A stretch of 6,098 nucleotides of DNA from UBA2160 sp964588665 (GTDB lineage: Bacteria; Chloroflexota; Dehalococcoidia; Lucifugimonadales; UBA1123). The stretch lies in NCBI GenBank assembly GCA_964588665.1, contig CAZPQQ010000115.1, forward strand, positions 1-6,098, in the 5' to 3' direction. Position numbers and translations under genes: made by a program. The notes under the pieces are model-generated. The model had not been told where the DNA came from, did no database searches, and saw only the letters and a program-made list of their open reading frames with translations. Of this stretch, positions 1-5,945 are shown in pieces (positions within the stretch are counted from its first letter, which is position 1; the number at the start of each line of letters is the position of its first letter).

Positions 1-316
1 TGACCGGCATCCCCCATCGACTGGCGAGAAAGACCCATAGGGCCGCGGCTGCAACGCCGCCCGCCACCACCGTTTGAGTAATCCCGTCGGGGTCCACCAC
101 TCCCTTGGCAACCGCTTTCGCGACGGCCGTGCCGGATATGGCGCCGACGAAATTCATAACGGCGGCCATGGCGACCGCCGAAAGGGGAGACATTACGCGG
201 GTGGAGACTACTGTGGCGATGGCGTTCGCCGCGTCGTTGAAACCGTTGGCAAACTCGAATGCAACCGCTATTACGATTACGAGAATCAGGAAACCGAGGG
301 ATGCGGATTCGATCAT
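1..316 (-). CDS. pit: PiT-family inorganic phosphate transporter, N-terminal fragment (cut by window edge)
   Basis: Membrane permease of the PiT family (PF01384), which takes up inorganic phosphate, usually as a neutral metal-phosphate complex with H+ or Na+. Only the first 105 residues are inside the window; family members are usually 330-530 residues. A hydrophobic first segment (about residues 7-22) runs into the family signature GFNDAANAIATVVSTRVMSP at residues 25-44, whose Asn-Asp pair belongs to the conserved PiT repeat. A second hydrophobic stretch covers about 46-65 and a third about 83-98, ending in WGMPV, where the family continues into a Ser/Thr-His-rich motif. The ATG at 316 gives the normal family N-terminus, with an AAGGGGG purine run 13 bases upstream, a rather long spacing. 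It starts 28 bases after the DUF47 gene stops, the usual accessory-then-transporter order, so the two are almost certainly cotranscribed. The true end lies outside the window. Confidence 0.93.
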   Translation of the reverse strand, partial: MIESASLGFLILVIVIAVAFEFANGFNDAANAIATVVSTRVMSPLSAVAMAAVMNFVGAISGTAVAKAVAKGVVDPDGITQTVVAGGVAAAALWVFLASRWGMPV

Positions 317-344
317 CGTTGCAGCGCCGCCCCCTTAGTGCCGA

Positions 345-980
345 TCATGAATGCTTCAGCACGATGCCTTCCAGCACGTTGGCCGCGTCTTCCGCCCGGT
401 CGGTGGCCTCCTCGAGGTCATCGTACACGTCGCGCCACTTGAGGATCTGTGCCATGTCAAAACCGTTGCTGAACAACTCGCCCCGCGCGCGGCTGGTCAC
501 CTTGTCGGCAACGTTTTCCAGGCGGTTGATCTCCACGGTAATTGGCAGGATGTCGCGCAGCGTCGCGTTCTTCGACGCCAGCAGCGCGATGGCTCGCTCC
601 AACTCATTGGCACAGTCGACGATAATCGCCGCGAGTTCTTGAGCGGCTTTGGTCGGCTCTTCGAGTTTATACTCCAGGATGTACTGCGCCCCTTCGTCGA
701 TCGCGTCGACAACGTCGTCCAACCGTCCGGCCAGCTCAAGTATGTCTTCTCTGTCGATGGGGGTCACGAAGGTCCGATGCAGGGCCTTCGTCACATCATG
801 GATGATCCTGTCGCCGAACTCTTCCCTGTCTTTAATCTCGGCCACTTTGGCTTCGACGTTGTCGAAGTCGTCCGTTAGGTCCTTCAGTCTCCGAGCAACG
901 TCTTGAATGTTGGTCGCGCTCTGATGTAGGAGAAAGAAGAACTTGTCCTCTTTTGGGAGAAACGACAGCGAGAACTTCAC
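345..980 (-). CDS. DUF47 / PhoU-like PiT accessory protein
   Basis: A 211-residue cytosolic, all-helical protein of the DUF47 family (PF01865, PhoU_div), distantly related to PhoU. Members are typically 205-215 residues and are encoded next to pit genes, where they are thought to modulate phosphate uptake. Visible family features are the N-terminal FLPKEDKFFFLLHQSA (residues 7-22), the central RTFVTPIDREDILELAGRLD (69-88), INRLENVADK (151-160), and the C-terminal YDDLEEATDRAEDAANVLEG (186-205). The acidic E/D-xxx-D patterns are those that bind metal clusters in PhoU-like proteins. The frame is open up to 1076, but the GTG at 980 is chosen because it gives the exact family N-terminus and has a strong GGAGGT five bases upstream. 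The 32 residues before it look non-native. The pit start follows after 28 bases. No convincing promoter or Pho-box-like direct repeat was recognised upstream. Confidence 0.93.
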   Translation of the reverse strand: MKFSLSFLPKEDKFFFLLHQSATNIQDVARRLKDLTDDFDNVEAKVAEIKDREEFGDRIIHDVTKALHRTFVTPIDREDILELAGRLDDVVDAIDEGAQYILEYKLEEPTKAAQELAAIIVDCANELERAIALLASKNATLRDILPITVEINRLENVADKVTSRARGELFSNGFDMAQILKWRDVYDDLEEATDRAEDAANVLEGIVLKHS

Positions 981-1134
981 GATGCACCTCCGATGACCAA
1001 GACGGTTACTTCCGGGGCGGTGCGCGGAACGACGAACGTGGGGGATGTCAGTGAGTCCAAGGGGTAATTGATCCACCCAGGCGGAGATGTCCTCCCCCTC
1101 TTATCGCACGAGAACAGTGTACGAGTCCGGATGG
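981..1134 (-). other. Intergenic region upstream of the DUF47-pit pair
   Basis: A 154-base gap between the RAM-domain gene and DUF47. It holds the DUF47 ribosome binding site. A GGTTAACC palindrome (1133-1140) overlaps the stop codon of the upstream gene. A GATAAG hexamer on the minus strand could be a -10 element, but no -35 partner lies at 16-18 bases. No U-tract terminator was seen. Whether the phosphate pair has its own promoter or is read through from the RAM gene cannot be settled here. Confidence 0.5.
986..991 (-). promoter_or_regulatory. Ribosome binding site fixing the GTG start of the DUF47 gene
   Basis: GGAGGT read on the minus strand, five bases before the GTG at 980. It decides the start against upstream in-frame alternatives such as the one at 1076, which would add 32 residues with no counterpart in the family. 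Confidence 0.8.
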
Positions 1135-1374
1135 TTAACCCCTGTTGAGTGAAATGCAGGTCAGGGTGCGGGCGACGCCCTTTACCTTGTGGACGTGGTT
1201 CGCCAATACTTCGCTCACCGCGTTCATGTCGGCAGCCGACACCGTCGCGATGATGTCGTAGGGGCCAATGACGATGTCGACCGTGGTCACTCCGGGGGTC
1301 GATCTCAACGTCGCAGCCACGTCGTTGACTTTGCCCACGCTGGTCTCGATCATGATGTACGCCGTGGTGCTCAT
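1135..1374 (-). CDS. Stand-alone Lrp/AsnC ligand-binding (RAM) domain protein
   Basis: A 79-residue protein consisting only of the RAM/AsnC_trans_reg domain (PF01037), the effector-binding and oligomerising half of Lrp/AsnC regulators. The helix-turn-helix half is absent. Seen in the sequence: strand YIMIETSVGK (6-15), helix VNDVAATLRS (16-25), the characteristic GPYDIIATV (37-45), helix MNAVSEVLANHVHKVKGV (50-67) and the terminal strand TRTLTCI-like ARTLTCI (68-74). This matches the beta-alpha-beta-beta-alpha-beta order of the fold. Such single-domain proteins usually form rings and bind amino acids or similar ligands; without a DNA-binding domain it may act by partnering full-length Lrp proteins. 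The ATG at 1374 is preferred over an in-frame start at 1437 because GGGAGGA stands at the right distance and the domain begins at once. The target is unknown. Placement before DUF47-pit hints at, but does not show, a shared role. Confidence 0.88.
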   Translation of the reverse strand: MSTTAYIMIETSVGKVNDVAATLRSTPGVTTVDIVIGPYDIIATVSAADMNAVSEVLANHVHKVKGVARTLTCISLNRG

Positions 1375-1378
1375 CAGG

Positions 1379-1385
1379 TCCTCCC
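1379..1385 (-). promoter_or_regulatory. Ribosome binding site fixing the start of the RAM-domain gene
   Basis: GGGAGGA on the minus strand, with GGAGG five bases before the ATG at 1374. It supports the 79-residue protein over the 100-residue extension starting at 1437. Confidence 0.75.
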
Positions 1386-1452
1386 ACCCACAGTCACGCC
1401 AGATTCTCGCTGCGTCGGCGATATCCGACTGACCCACATGTCCGGTGCAGAA

Positions 1453-1475
1453 CGAATCTGATTGTACCTGATTCG
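1453..1475 (-). promoter_or_regulatory. Candidate promoter -10 inside an operator-like inverted repeat
   Basis: On the minus strand TACAAT (1466-1461) matches the bacterial -10 consensus at five of six positions. It lies in an imperfect dyad with arms CGAATC (1453-1458) and GATTCG (1470-1475) around an 11-base centre. The same segment read on the plus strand also contains CTGATT twice, 10 bases apart (1458-1463 and 1468-1473). A repressor bound here would cover the -10 of the RAM-domain gene, whose ATG is about 80 bases downstream. The -35 region has no good TTGACA match, so the promoter may need an activator or may not be real. A hairpin at the end of the upstream MFS transcript is another reading, but no U-tract follows. 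Confidence 0.4.
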
Positions 1476-1503
1476 CGACCCCGAATGCGACCTGCCGGCG
1501 CTC

Positions 1504-3039
1504 CTACGTCGATGCTTTCAGCGGCATATTCGCATCCCCCGCGGCCACCCACATCCTGTCGTATTGTCCCGCCCGCCACAGCGCGCGGTTCCACAGGGTG
1601 AACATCAGGGCGGCGGAAACGAGTACGAGGTTCGCTATAAGCGTGGCCGACGGCGCTCCCATCTTCTGAGCCATGCTGCCAGCCAAGAAGCTACCGACCG
1701 GCAGCATTCCGAACGTCAACGAGTACAGAGACGACACTCTCCCTCTGAATTCGTCCGACACAATGCTCTGTATTAGGGCGCTCGTCGCTGCAAAGAACAG
1801 CATCATCCCCACGCTGACAAGCGCTAGGACGGGAAGCGCCCATGCCAACGAACGGACGAACGAAAACCCCAGCATCGCGAGGCCAGTGCAAACAACGGCG
1901 ACCGTGATGAGGCGTCCCTTGCGCTTGATGTCGCCCAGTGACGCCAGCAACAACGTGCCGACCACCGAACCGGCTCCGAGCGACGACATCAGCAACCCCA
2001 AGCCCACAGAGCCCGTGTGGAACACCTCAGCCGCGAATACCGGCATCAGTCCGCTCACGTACGGGAACGAGATTAACGGCGGCAGCACCCCAAGAATCAT
2101 CGCGCTGAGGACGACGGGTTGGACCTTCACATACCGGGCGCCCTCCAACAGCTCACCCAGGGCGCTGTTTAGCTTCAGAGTCCCGCGGTCGACTTTGGGC
2201 AGCCTGATCGCCAACGCCGCCGTCATGGCCGCTGGCTGGAAAGACGCTTCAATTGCCAGCGTCGGACCCGGACCCACCAGCGCAAGCACGGCCCCACCCA
2301 TCGCCAGCGCCGCCAGACGCGTGGCGCTGAATCCCAACGAATTCAGGGCGAACGCGTTGACGAGGTTCTCTTTAGGCGCCGAATTCGGTATCAGCGACAT
2401 CCTCGCCGGATCGAGAATCACCCACGCCAAGCCCATCATCAAGATGTAGGCGAAGATGTGAAGGGTCTCGACCATGCCCGTCCAGACTACGACCGCGAAC
2501 GTCAGCGTGATCATCGACTGACACGTGAAGACCCCCGCCAGCAAAAGTCTGCGATCGAGTTTGTCCACGAGTAGCCCGCCCAGCGGTCCGATGAACAGTA
2601 TTGGGAGGGCATCCAACCCCATGGCAAGGGTCGTCAGAAACGCGGACTGCGTGATGTCGTAGGTCAGCCAGCCGATGACGATCTGTTGAAGCCAGAGTCC
2701 GCCCGAAGAGAAGAACGTGCTGGTCCAGAGGAACCTGAAATTACGGTGCTTGAACGACTCGAAGGTATGGGCTGCCGCCTGCATCCTCATTTTCCGACGG
2801 CGGCGGACGCCGGGAGCAACAACGGCGTTGGGCGAAGCGCCTGAAGAGGTTGGCTCGGATGATGGGCCGGCGTGTCCGGTGGGCAGGACATTCGGCGCCT
2901 GTGTGTCCGCCAATGACGAAGCGTGACTTGCCGCCGATTCCGAACCCGTCCAGCCACGGACGTCCTCGGGCTCGCCCCCGCCATTTTCCTCGGAGCGATG
3001 CAGTGGTTGCGGCTCGTTGACGTTCAACGGGTTGCTCAC
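1504..3039 (-). CDS. MFS transporter 1 (MFS_3/EntS-like) with long Ser/Pro/Gly-rich N-terminal extension
   Basis: A 511-residue Major Facilitator Superfamily permease, closest in style to the MFS_3 exporters (PF05977; EntS-like). The transporter core begins near residue 95 with FESFKHRNFRFLWTSTFF, a typical MFS_3 opening, and has about 12 hydrophobic segments to residue 484. The loop 2-3 motif is GLLVDKLDRR (155-164); the late-loop SDEFRGRVSSLYSL (428-441) is also typical. Residues 1-83 are hydrophilic and rich in Ser, Pro, Gly, Glu and Ala, ending in a basic VRRRRK (78-83), which would face the cytoplasm. The GTG at 3039 is the longest start, but its GGAGG is only one base away, too close for normal initiation. 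A TTG at 3027 is 13 bases from the same GGAGG, and the ATGs at 2790 and 2784 would remove the extension but lack a visible ribosome site. Substrate unknown. Related to the permease upstream. Confidence 0.85.
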   Translation of the reverse strand: MSNPLNVNEPQPLHRSEENGGGEPEDVRGWTGSESAASHASSLADTQAPNVLPTGHAGPSSEPTSSGASPNAVVAPGVRRRRKMRMQAAAHTFESFKHRNFRFLWTSTFFSSGGLWLQQIVIGWLTYDITQSAFLTTLAMGLDALPILFIGPLGGLLVDKLDRRLLLAGVFTCQSMITLTFAVVVWTGMVETLHIFAYILMMGLAWVILDPARMSLIPNSAPKENLVNAFALNSLGFSATRLAALAMGGAVLALVGPGPTLAIEASFQPAAMTAALAIRLPKVDRGTLKLNSALGELLEGARYVKVQPVVLSAMILGVLPPLISFPYVSGLMPVFAAEVFHTGSVGLGLLMSSLGAGSVVGTLLLASLGDIKRKGRLITVAVVCTGLAMLGFSFVRSLAWALPVLALVSVGMMLFFAATSALIQSIVSDEFRGRVSSLYSLTFGMLPVGSFLAGSMAQKMGAPSATLIANLVLVSAALMFTLWNRALWRAGQYDRMWVAAGDANMPLKAST

Positions 3040-3080
3040 GCCTCCGTGGAGAAGTCGACATCGAACGGCTACTTTTACTC

Positions 3081-3110
3081 ATGATACAGAACTCACGAAA
3101 TTCGCATCAA
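3081..3110 (-). promoter_or_regulatory. Candidate sigma-70 promoter for MFS transporter 1
   Basis: On the minus strand, TTGATG (3110-3105) and TATCAT (3086-3081) are separated by 18 bases, each close to the -35 and -10 consensus. Transcription would begin near 3074, leaving a leader of about 35 bases before the GTG at 3039. This suggests MFS transporter 1 can be transcribed separately from the oxidase and MFS transporter 2, and it favours a start in or near 3039 over the internal ATGs. Prediction only. Confidence 0.5.
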
Positions 3111-3160
3111 GCTGTGATACGGCACGGTTCAGCCGATTTCGATGCGGCGAGCCCAAGTCG

Positions 3161-3177
3161 AGGCGTGAATCGCGCCT
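3161..3177 (-). other. Short hairpin just after the MFS transporter 2 stop codon
   Basis: Arms AGGCG (3161-3165) and CGCCT (3173-3177) with a 7-base loop, beginning 3 bases past the stop codon of MFS transporter 2. It could stall transcription or protect a 3' end. The stem is only 5 bp and no run of U follows, so it does not qualify as an intrinsic terminator. Confidence 0.25.
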
Positions 3178-3180
3178 GGT

Positions 3181-4425
3181 TCACAATTTCCTGAGTCGCG
3201 ACGAAACGACGAGCGCGGTTGCGCCTAAAACGATCAGTGCCGCGCCTTGGGACACGAGCGTCAATCCTACTCCGATTACCGAGGCAAGCGCGCCTATCTG
3301 AAGGTTTCCCAACGGCGAAGTACCCACCGCGACAACCCATGCCCCCATCGCGCGACCTCGGAGTTCGTTGGGCACCAGCCGTTGCATCAACGTCTGCGAG
3401 AACAGGTCCGAGAGCGCCATCGACCCGCTCAGCAGCAAGATCGCGCCGAGGGCCAGATAGAACGTGGAGGCCAACCCGAGCAACACGAGCGACAAACCGA
3501 AAACATGAATCACCGCGAGGAAGGCCAAGCCCTGCCTGCGAAGCTCTCCGAGCGGTGATATCAGCGCGATCGCGATCAGCCCTCCGCCGGAGTTGAAGGC
3601 GCCCATTATGCCGAGCCCTTCAGCCCCCACGTTCAGGGTGTCCCTGGCCAGGCTCGGCATCAGCACCTGAGTCGAGAAACCTAAAACCTCAACCAAACCG
3701 ACTACTATGACCATCACAGCAAGCGCTCTATTTCGGCGCATTTCGGAGCCGAACTCCTTCACGCTTTCCCAGACGGGCTGACCTCCCTTGGGGGCCGCCT
3801 GCCCGCGCGAACGAATCATGGTGAGGACGACCAACGACACCAGGTATCCCCCGGTGAGCATAGAGTATGCTGCGCTGGGGCCGACCCTTCCCAAAACAAA
3901 TCCTATGGAAAGCGCTCCAATCATGCCGCCGAATCGCATCGAAAGGCCGACGAAGGACAGGCCGCTAAGGACGTTTCGCTGGCCGACGATGTCCCAGGCG
4001 AACGCCTGACGCGCCGTTTGATTCATCGTCCCCAGCGCTCCGCCGACGACTGCAATCGGCAGCAGGATCCACATCTGAATATCGCCAGACATCAAGAGGG
4101 CGGCGAGAGACGCGGTCATCGCGGCGTTTCCGATGCTCAGGAGGCGCATGATTGTCCGCCTGTCTCTCGTATCCGCGATCGCGCCGGCAAACAGGCCCAA
4201 AAAGAACGCGGGGGCGTGTCTCGCCCCCAGGATCATGCCCACCATCAAGGTCGAATCTGTGAGGTCGAGGACCACCCATCCGAGGATCAGGTTGTCGCCC
4301 AAGAATCCCATGGCGTCGAATACGGTGGCCAGACAGAGTAGGCGAAAGTCTCTGTATCGCAGGACTTCGCCTCGTTGAGAGCCGACGGTCCTGGGGCTGT
4401 CCGACGGATTCATGGCCGGCCCCAA
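3181..4425 (-). CDS. MFS transporter 2 (MFS_3/EntS-like family)
   Basis: A 414-residue Major Facilitator Superfamily permease of normal family length, with about 12 membrane segments. After a short hydrophilic start comes YRDFRLLCLATVFDAMGF (24-41), then the loop 2-3 motif GAIADTRDRRTIMRL (81-95), NQTARQAFAWDIV (135-147) and the late-loop VPNELRGRAMGAW (351-363). These are shared in layout with the other permease here (YDITQSAFL/LDLTDSTLM, DKLDRR/DTRDRR, SDEFRGR/PNELRGR), so the two are paralogues, though diverged. Substrate and direction are not predictable; the subfamily includes exporters of siderophores and drugs. The TTG at 4425 has GGAGG nine bases upstream and is taken as the start. 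The ATG at 4413 would remove four residues and is also possible. It follows the oxidase stop by 49 bases, consistent with one transcript, which suggests transport of the oxidase substrate or product. Confidence 0.88.
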   Translation of the reverse strand: MGPAMNPSDSPRTVGSQRGEVLRYRDFRLLCLATVFDAMGFLGDNLILGWVVLDLTDSTLMVGMILGARHAPAFFLGLFAGAIADTRDRRTIMRLLSIGNAAMTASLAALLMSGDIQMWILLPIAVVGGALGTMNQTARQAFAWDIVGQRNVLSGLSFVGLSMRFGGMIGALSIGFVLGRVGPSAAYSMLTGGYLVSLVVLTMIRSRGQAAPKGGQPVWESVKEFGSEMRRNRALAVMVIVVGLVEVLGFSTQVLMPSLARDTLNVGAEGLGIMGAFNSGGGLIAIALISPLGELRRQGLAFLAVIHVFGLSLVLLGLASTFYLALGAILLLSGSMALSDLFSQTLMQRLVPNELRGRAMGAWVVAVGTSPLGNLQIGALASVIGVGLTLVSQGAALIVLGATALVVSSRLRKL

Positions 4426-4434
4426 TTGCGACCG

Positions 4435-4439
4435 CCTCC
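4435..4439 (-). promoter_or_regulatory. Ribosome binding site supporting the TTG start of MFS transporter 2
   Basis: GGAGG on the minus strand, nine bases before TTG at 4425 and 21 bases before ATG at 4413. The shorter distance favours the TTG start. A weak TTGGCA / TAGATA pair lies just upstream, but its spacer is only 14 bases, so no promoter is claimed. Confidence 0.5.
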
Positions 4440-4474
4440 GTTATCTACAGTGACGAGATTCTGCCAATCGAACC

Positions 4475-5767
4475 TCAAGGTGCGTAAGGGTTAAGGTCGC
4501 CCTCGGCGAATCTGGAGTACCGCATCATGTGGATGTCCGTCGACGATTGTCCGTCGAGGATCAACTCCGAGACAACCTTGCCGGCGCCCGGACCCAGAGC
4601 GAAGCCGTGTCCGCTGAATCCAGTGGCGAACACGAAGCCGTCGAGACCGTCGGCGCCGCCGATCACGGGCGTCCTGTCCGGCGTGCCGTCGATGTAGCCT
4701 GCCCATGCCTCGTCGATCCGGATCTGGCCTTCCAGGTGCGGGTACAGTTTGATAAGAGATTTCACTCCGTCTTGAACTTTCTTCATGTTGGGCTTCGGTT
4801 CGACTCCGACGGCATGGGCAAAGGGATGCTTCTTGGCATTCGACCAAGGCATGGCGCGTCCGACGTCTCGGACGAACTCTGGGCCGAACCTTGGCCTGAT
4901 CTTGCCGAGGTTTCGCCGGACCTCTGGCATGAACAGGCGCATGTGCCGGAAGGAGTCGAGGGTCACGTCGTGGTCCGCCGTGCCCTCGCCCGCAACGACC
5001 AACGACCCGTCGTTGCGTTGTCGGACCGCAACTCCGCCGCCCCACACGTTGATCCGAGTGAAGATCGGCACGGGTTCGGTGCTCGCCACCGTTGAGCGGA
5101 TCTTACGCTGTGGAAGGCTGAGGCCCGCCATACGGCCGATCTTGGACGACCAGGCGCCGGCGGCGCAGACGACCGTCTGCGCGTTCACTTCGCCCAGTTC
5201 CGTTCTTACCGACTGGACTCGGCCACCGGACACGGTAACGTCTTCGGCGGCGCAATTCGCGTAGATCTTGGCGCCCATCTCCTGGGCGGCTCGCGCGAAT
5301 GCCGCGGTGACCTTCGAGGGCTCGGCCTGGCCATTCGTCGGTGTGTAGTATCCGCCGGTCCAGTCGCCGGCGATCTCGGGTATCAGGGCTTCGACTTCAG
5401 GACGCGTGAGAACGCGGGAGTCGACGCCGGCTGCGTTCATGAGCTCCGCGGCGCGGTGGAACTCACGGAAGTGCGCGTCGTCGTCGGACAGATACATCCC
5501 GCCGCCCTCGACCCAGTCCAGGTCGGTCCCCAGTTCATCGGACAATCCTCGCCAGATGCTCTGCGACAACAGCGCGAGAGAAGCCTCGTTCGGGTTTCGA
5601 AGCTGGCTGACCCAGCCCCAGTTCCGGCTCGATTGCTCGTCGGCGATCTCGCCTTTCTCGACCAGCACGACGGAAGCGTTCCGCTTCGCCAGGTAGTACG
5701 CGGTCGCACAACCGACGATCCCGCCTCCGATCACAAGCACATCCGGAGTGGACTCTATCGTTGACAT
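4475..5767 (-). CDS. FAD-dependent oxidoreductase, DAO family (glycine/sarcosine/D-amino-acid oxidase-like)
   Basis: A 430-residue flavoenzyme of the DAO superfamily (PF01266), which oxidises secondary amines or amino acids (sarcosine, glycine, dimethylglycine, D-amino acids, opines) to the imine, passing electrons to oxygen or a carrier. The N-terminal Rossmann fold is clear: DVLVIGGGIVGCATAYYLAK (9-28) with GGGIVG as the FAD dinucleotide motif, and VVLVEKGE (33-40) ending in the ribose-binding Glu37. SSRNWGWVSQ (46-55) occupies the usual flavin-contact loop. The second FAD motif VVCAAGAWS is at 199-207. The C-terminal closure is AWAGYIDGTPDRTPVIG (354-370) followed by GFSGHGFALGPGAGK (383-397). 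No signal peptide or membrane segment is seen, so it is probably cytoplasmic. The ATG at 5767 is chosen because AGGGGG lies five bases upstream and the fold begins at once. The frame extends to a GTG at 5836, but that adds residues encoded by the repeat array. Exact substrate not assignable. Confidence 0.92.
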   Translation of the reverse strand: MSTIESTPDVLVIGGGIVGCATAYYLAKRNASVVLVEKGEIADEQSSRNWGWVSQLRNPNEASLALLSQSIWRGLSDELGTDLDWVEGGGMYLSDDDAHFREFHRAAELMNAAGVDSRVLTRPEVEALIPEIAGDWTGGYYTPTNGQAEPSKVTAAFARAAQEMGAKIYANCAAEDVTVSGGRVQSVRTELGEVNAQTVVCAAGAWSSKIGRMAGLSLPQRKIRSTVASTEPVPIFTRINVWGGGVAVRQRNDGSLVVAGEGTADHDVTLDSFRHMRLFMPEVRRNLGKIRPRFGPEFVRDVGRAMPWSNAKKHPFAHAVGVEPKPNMKKVQDGVKSLIKLYPHLEGQIRIDEAWAGYIDGTPDRTPVIGGADGLDGFVFATGFSGHGFALGPGAGKVVSELILDGQSSTDIHMMRYSRFAEGDLNPYAP

Positions 5768-5772
5768 CGGAG

Positions 5773-5778
5773 CCCCCT
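5773..5778 (-). promoter_or_regulatory. Ribosome binding site of the DAO-family oxidase
   Basis: AGGGGG on the minus strand, five bases before the ATG at 5767. It decides this start over the upstream GTG at 5836, which lies within the tandem repeat. Confidence 0.65.
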
Positions 5779-5795
5779 GGCATCGGTTCGGTTTT

Positions 5796-5870
5796 GCTAC
5801 GACGGCTGAAAGCTTGGCCCTGAAGGGCCAGAGCACCTTGCCCGGTCGGCTTGGCTTTCAGGCCGACCCT
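5796..5870. repeat. Repeat copy 1, with the best-formed hairpins
   Basis: Hairpin 1: TGGCCC (5815-5820) pairs with GGGCCA (5825-5830) around a TGAA tetraloop. Hairpin 2: arms GGTCGGCTTG (5844-5853) and CAGGCCGACC (5859-5868) pair over 10 positions with one G-T wobble and a 5-base loop. No T-run follows on either strand, so these are not intrinsic terminators. Confidence 0.8.
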
Positions 5871-5945
5871 GCGACGACTGTCGAAGGCTTGGCCCTCAAG
5901 GGCCAGAGCACCTTGCCCGGTGTGCTCAGCGCTCAGGCCGACCCT
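5871..5945. repeat. Repeat copy 2
   Basis: Hairpin 1 is intact, TGGCCC (5890-5895) and GGGCCA (5900-5905), with the loop changed to TCAA. Hairpin 2 is weakened by two mismatches in its left arm (GGTGTGC against GCCGACC). It shares 24 identical consecutive bases with copy 1 from 5898 to 5921. Confidence 0.75.

Noticed and set aside
351..878. Plus-strand open frames opposite DUF47 and similar frames opposite the transporters and oxidase (for example 1673-2449 and 4529-5095)
   Set aside because: They are antisense shadows of well-supported genes in GC-rich DNA and show no recognisable protein family.
981..1076. 32-residue extension of the DUF47 protein
   Set aside because: The family N-terminus is exactly at the GTG at 980, which has a strong GGAGGT; the extra residues are Arg/His-rich and unlike the family.
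1375..1437. Longer RAM-domain protein starting at 1437
   Set aside because: The GGGAGGA before the ATG at 1374 and the immediate start of the domain favour the shorter form.
2741..3082. Minus-strand frame starting with ATG at 3082
   Set aside because: It overlaps the start of MFS transporter 1 in another frame, is Arg/Pro-rich low-complexity sequence, and has no family resemblance.
5768..5836. In-frame N-terminal extension of the oxidase to a GTG at 5836
   Set aside because: It would encode 23 residues from the repeat array. The ATG at 5767 has a proper ribosome site and begins directly at the FAD-binding fold.
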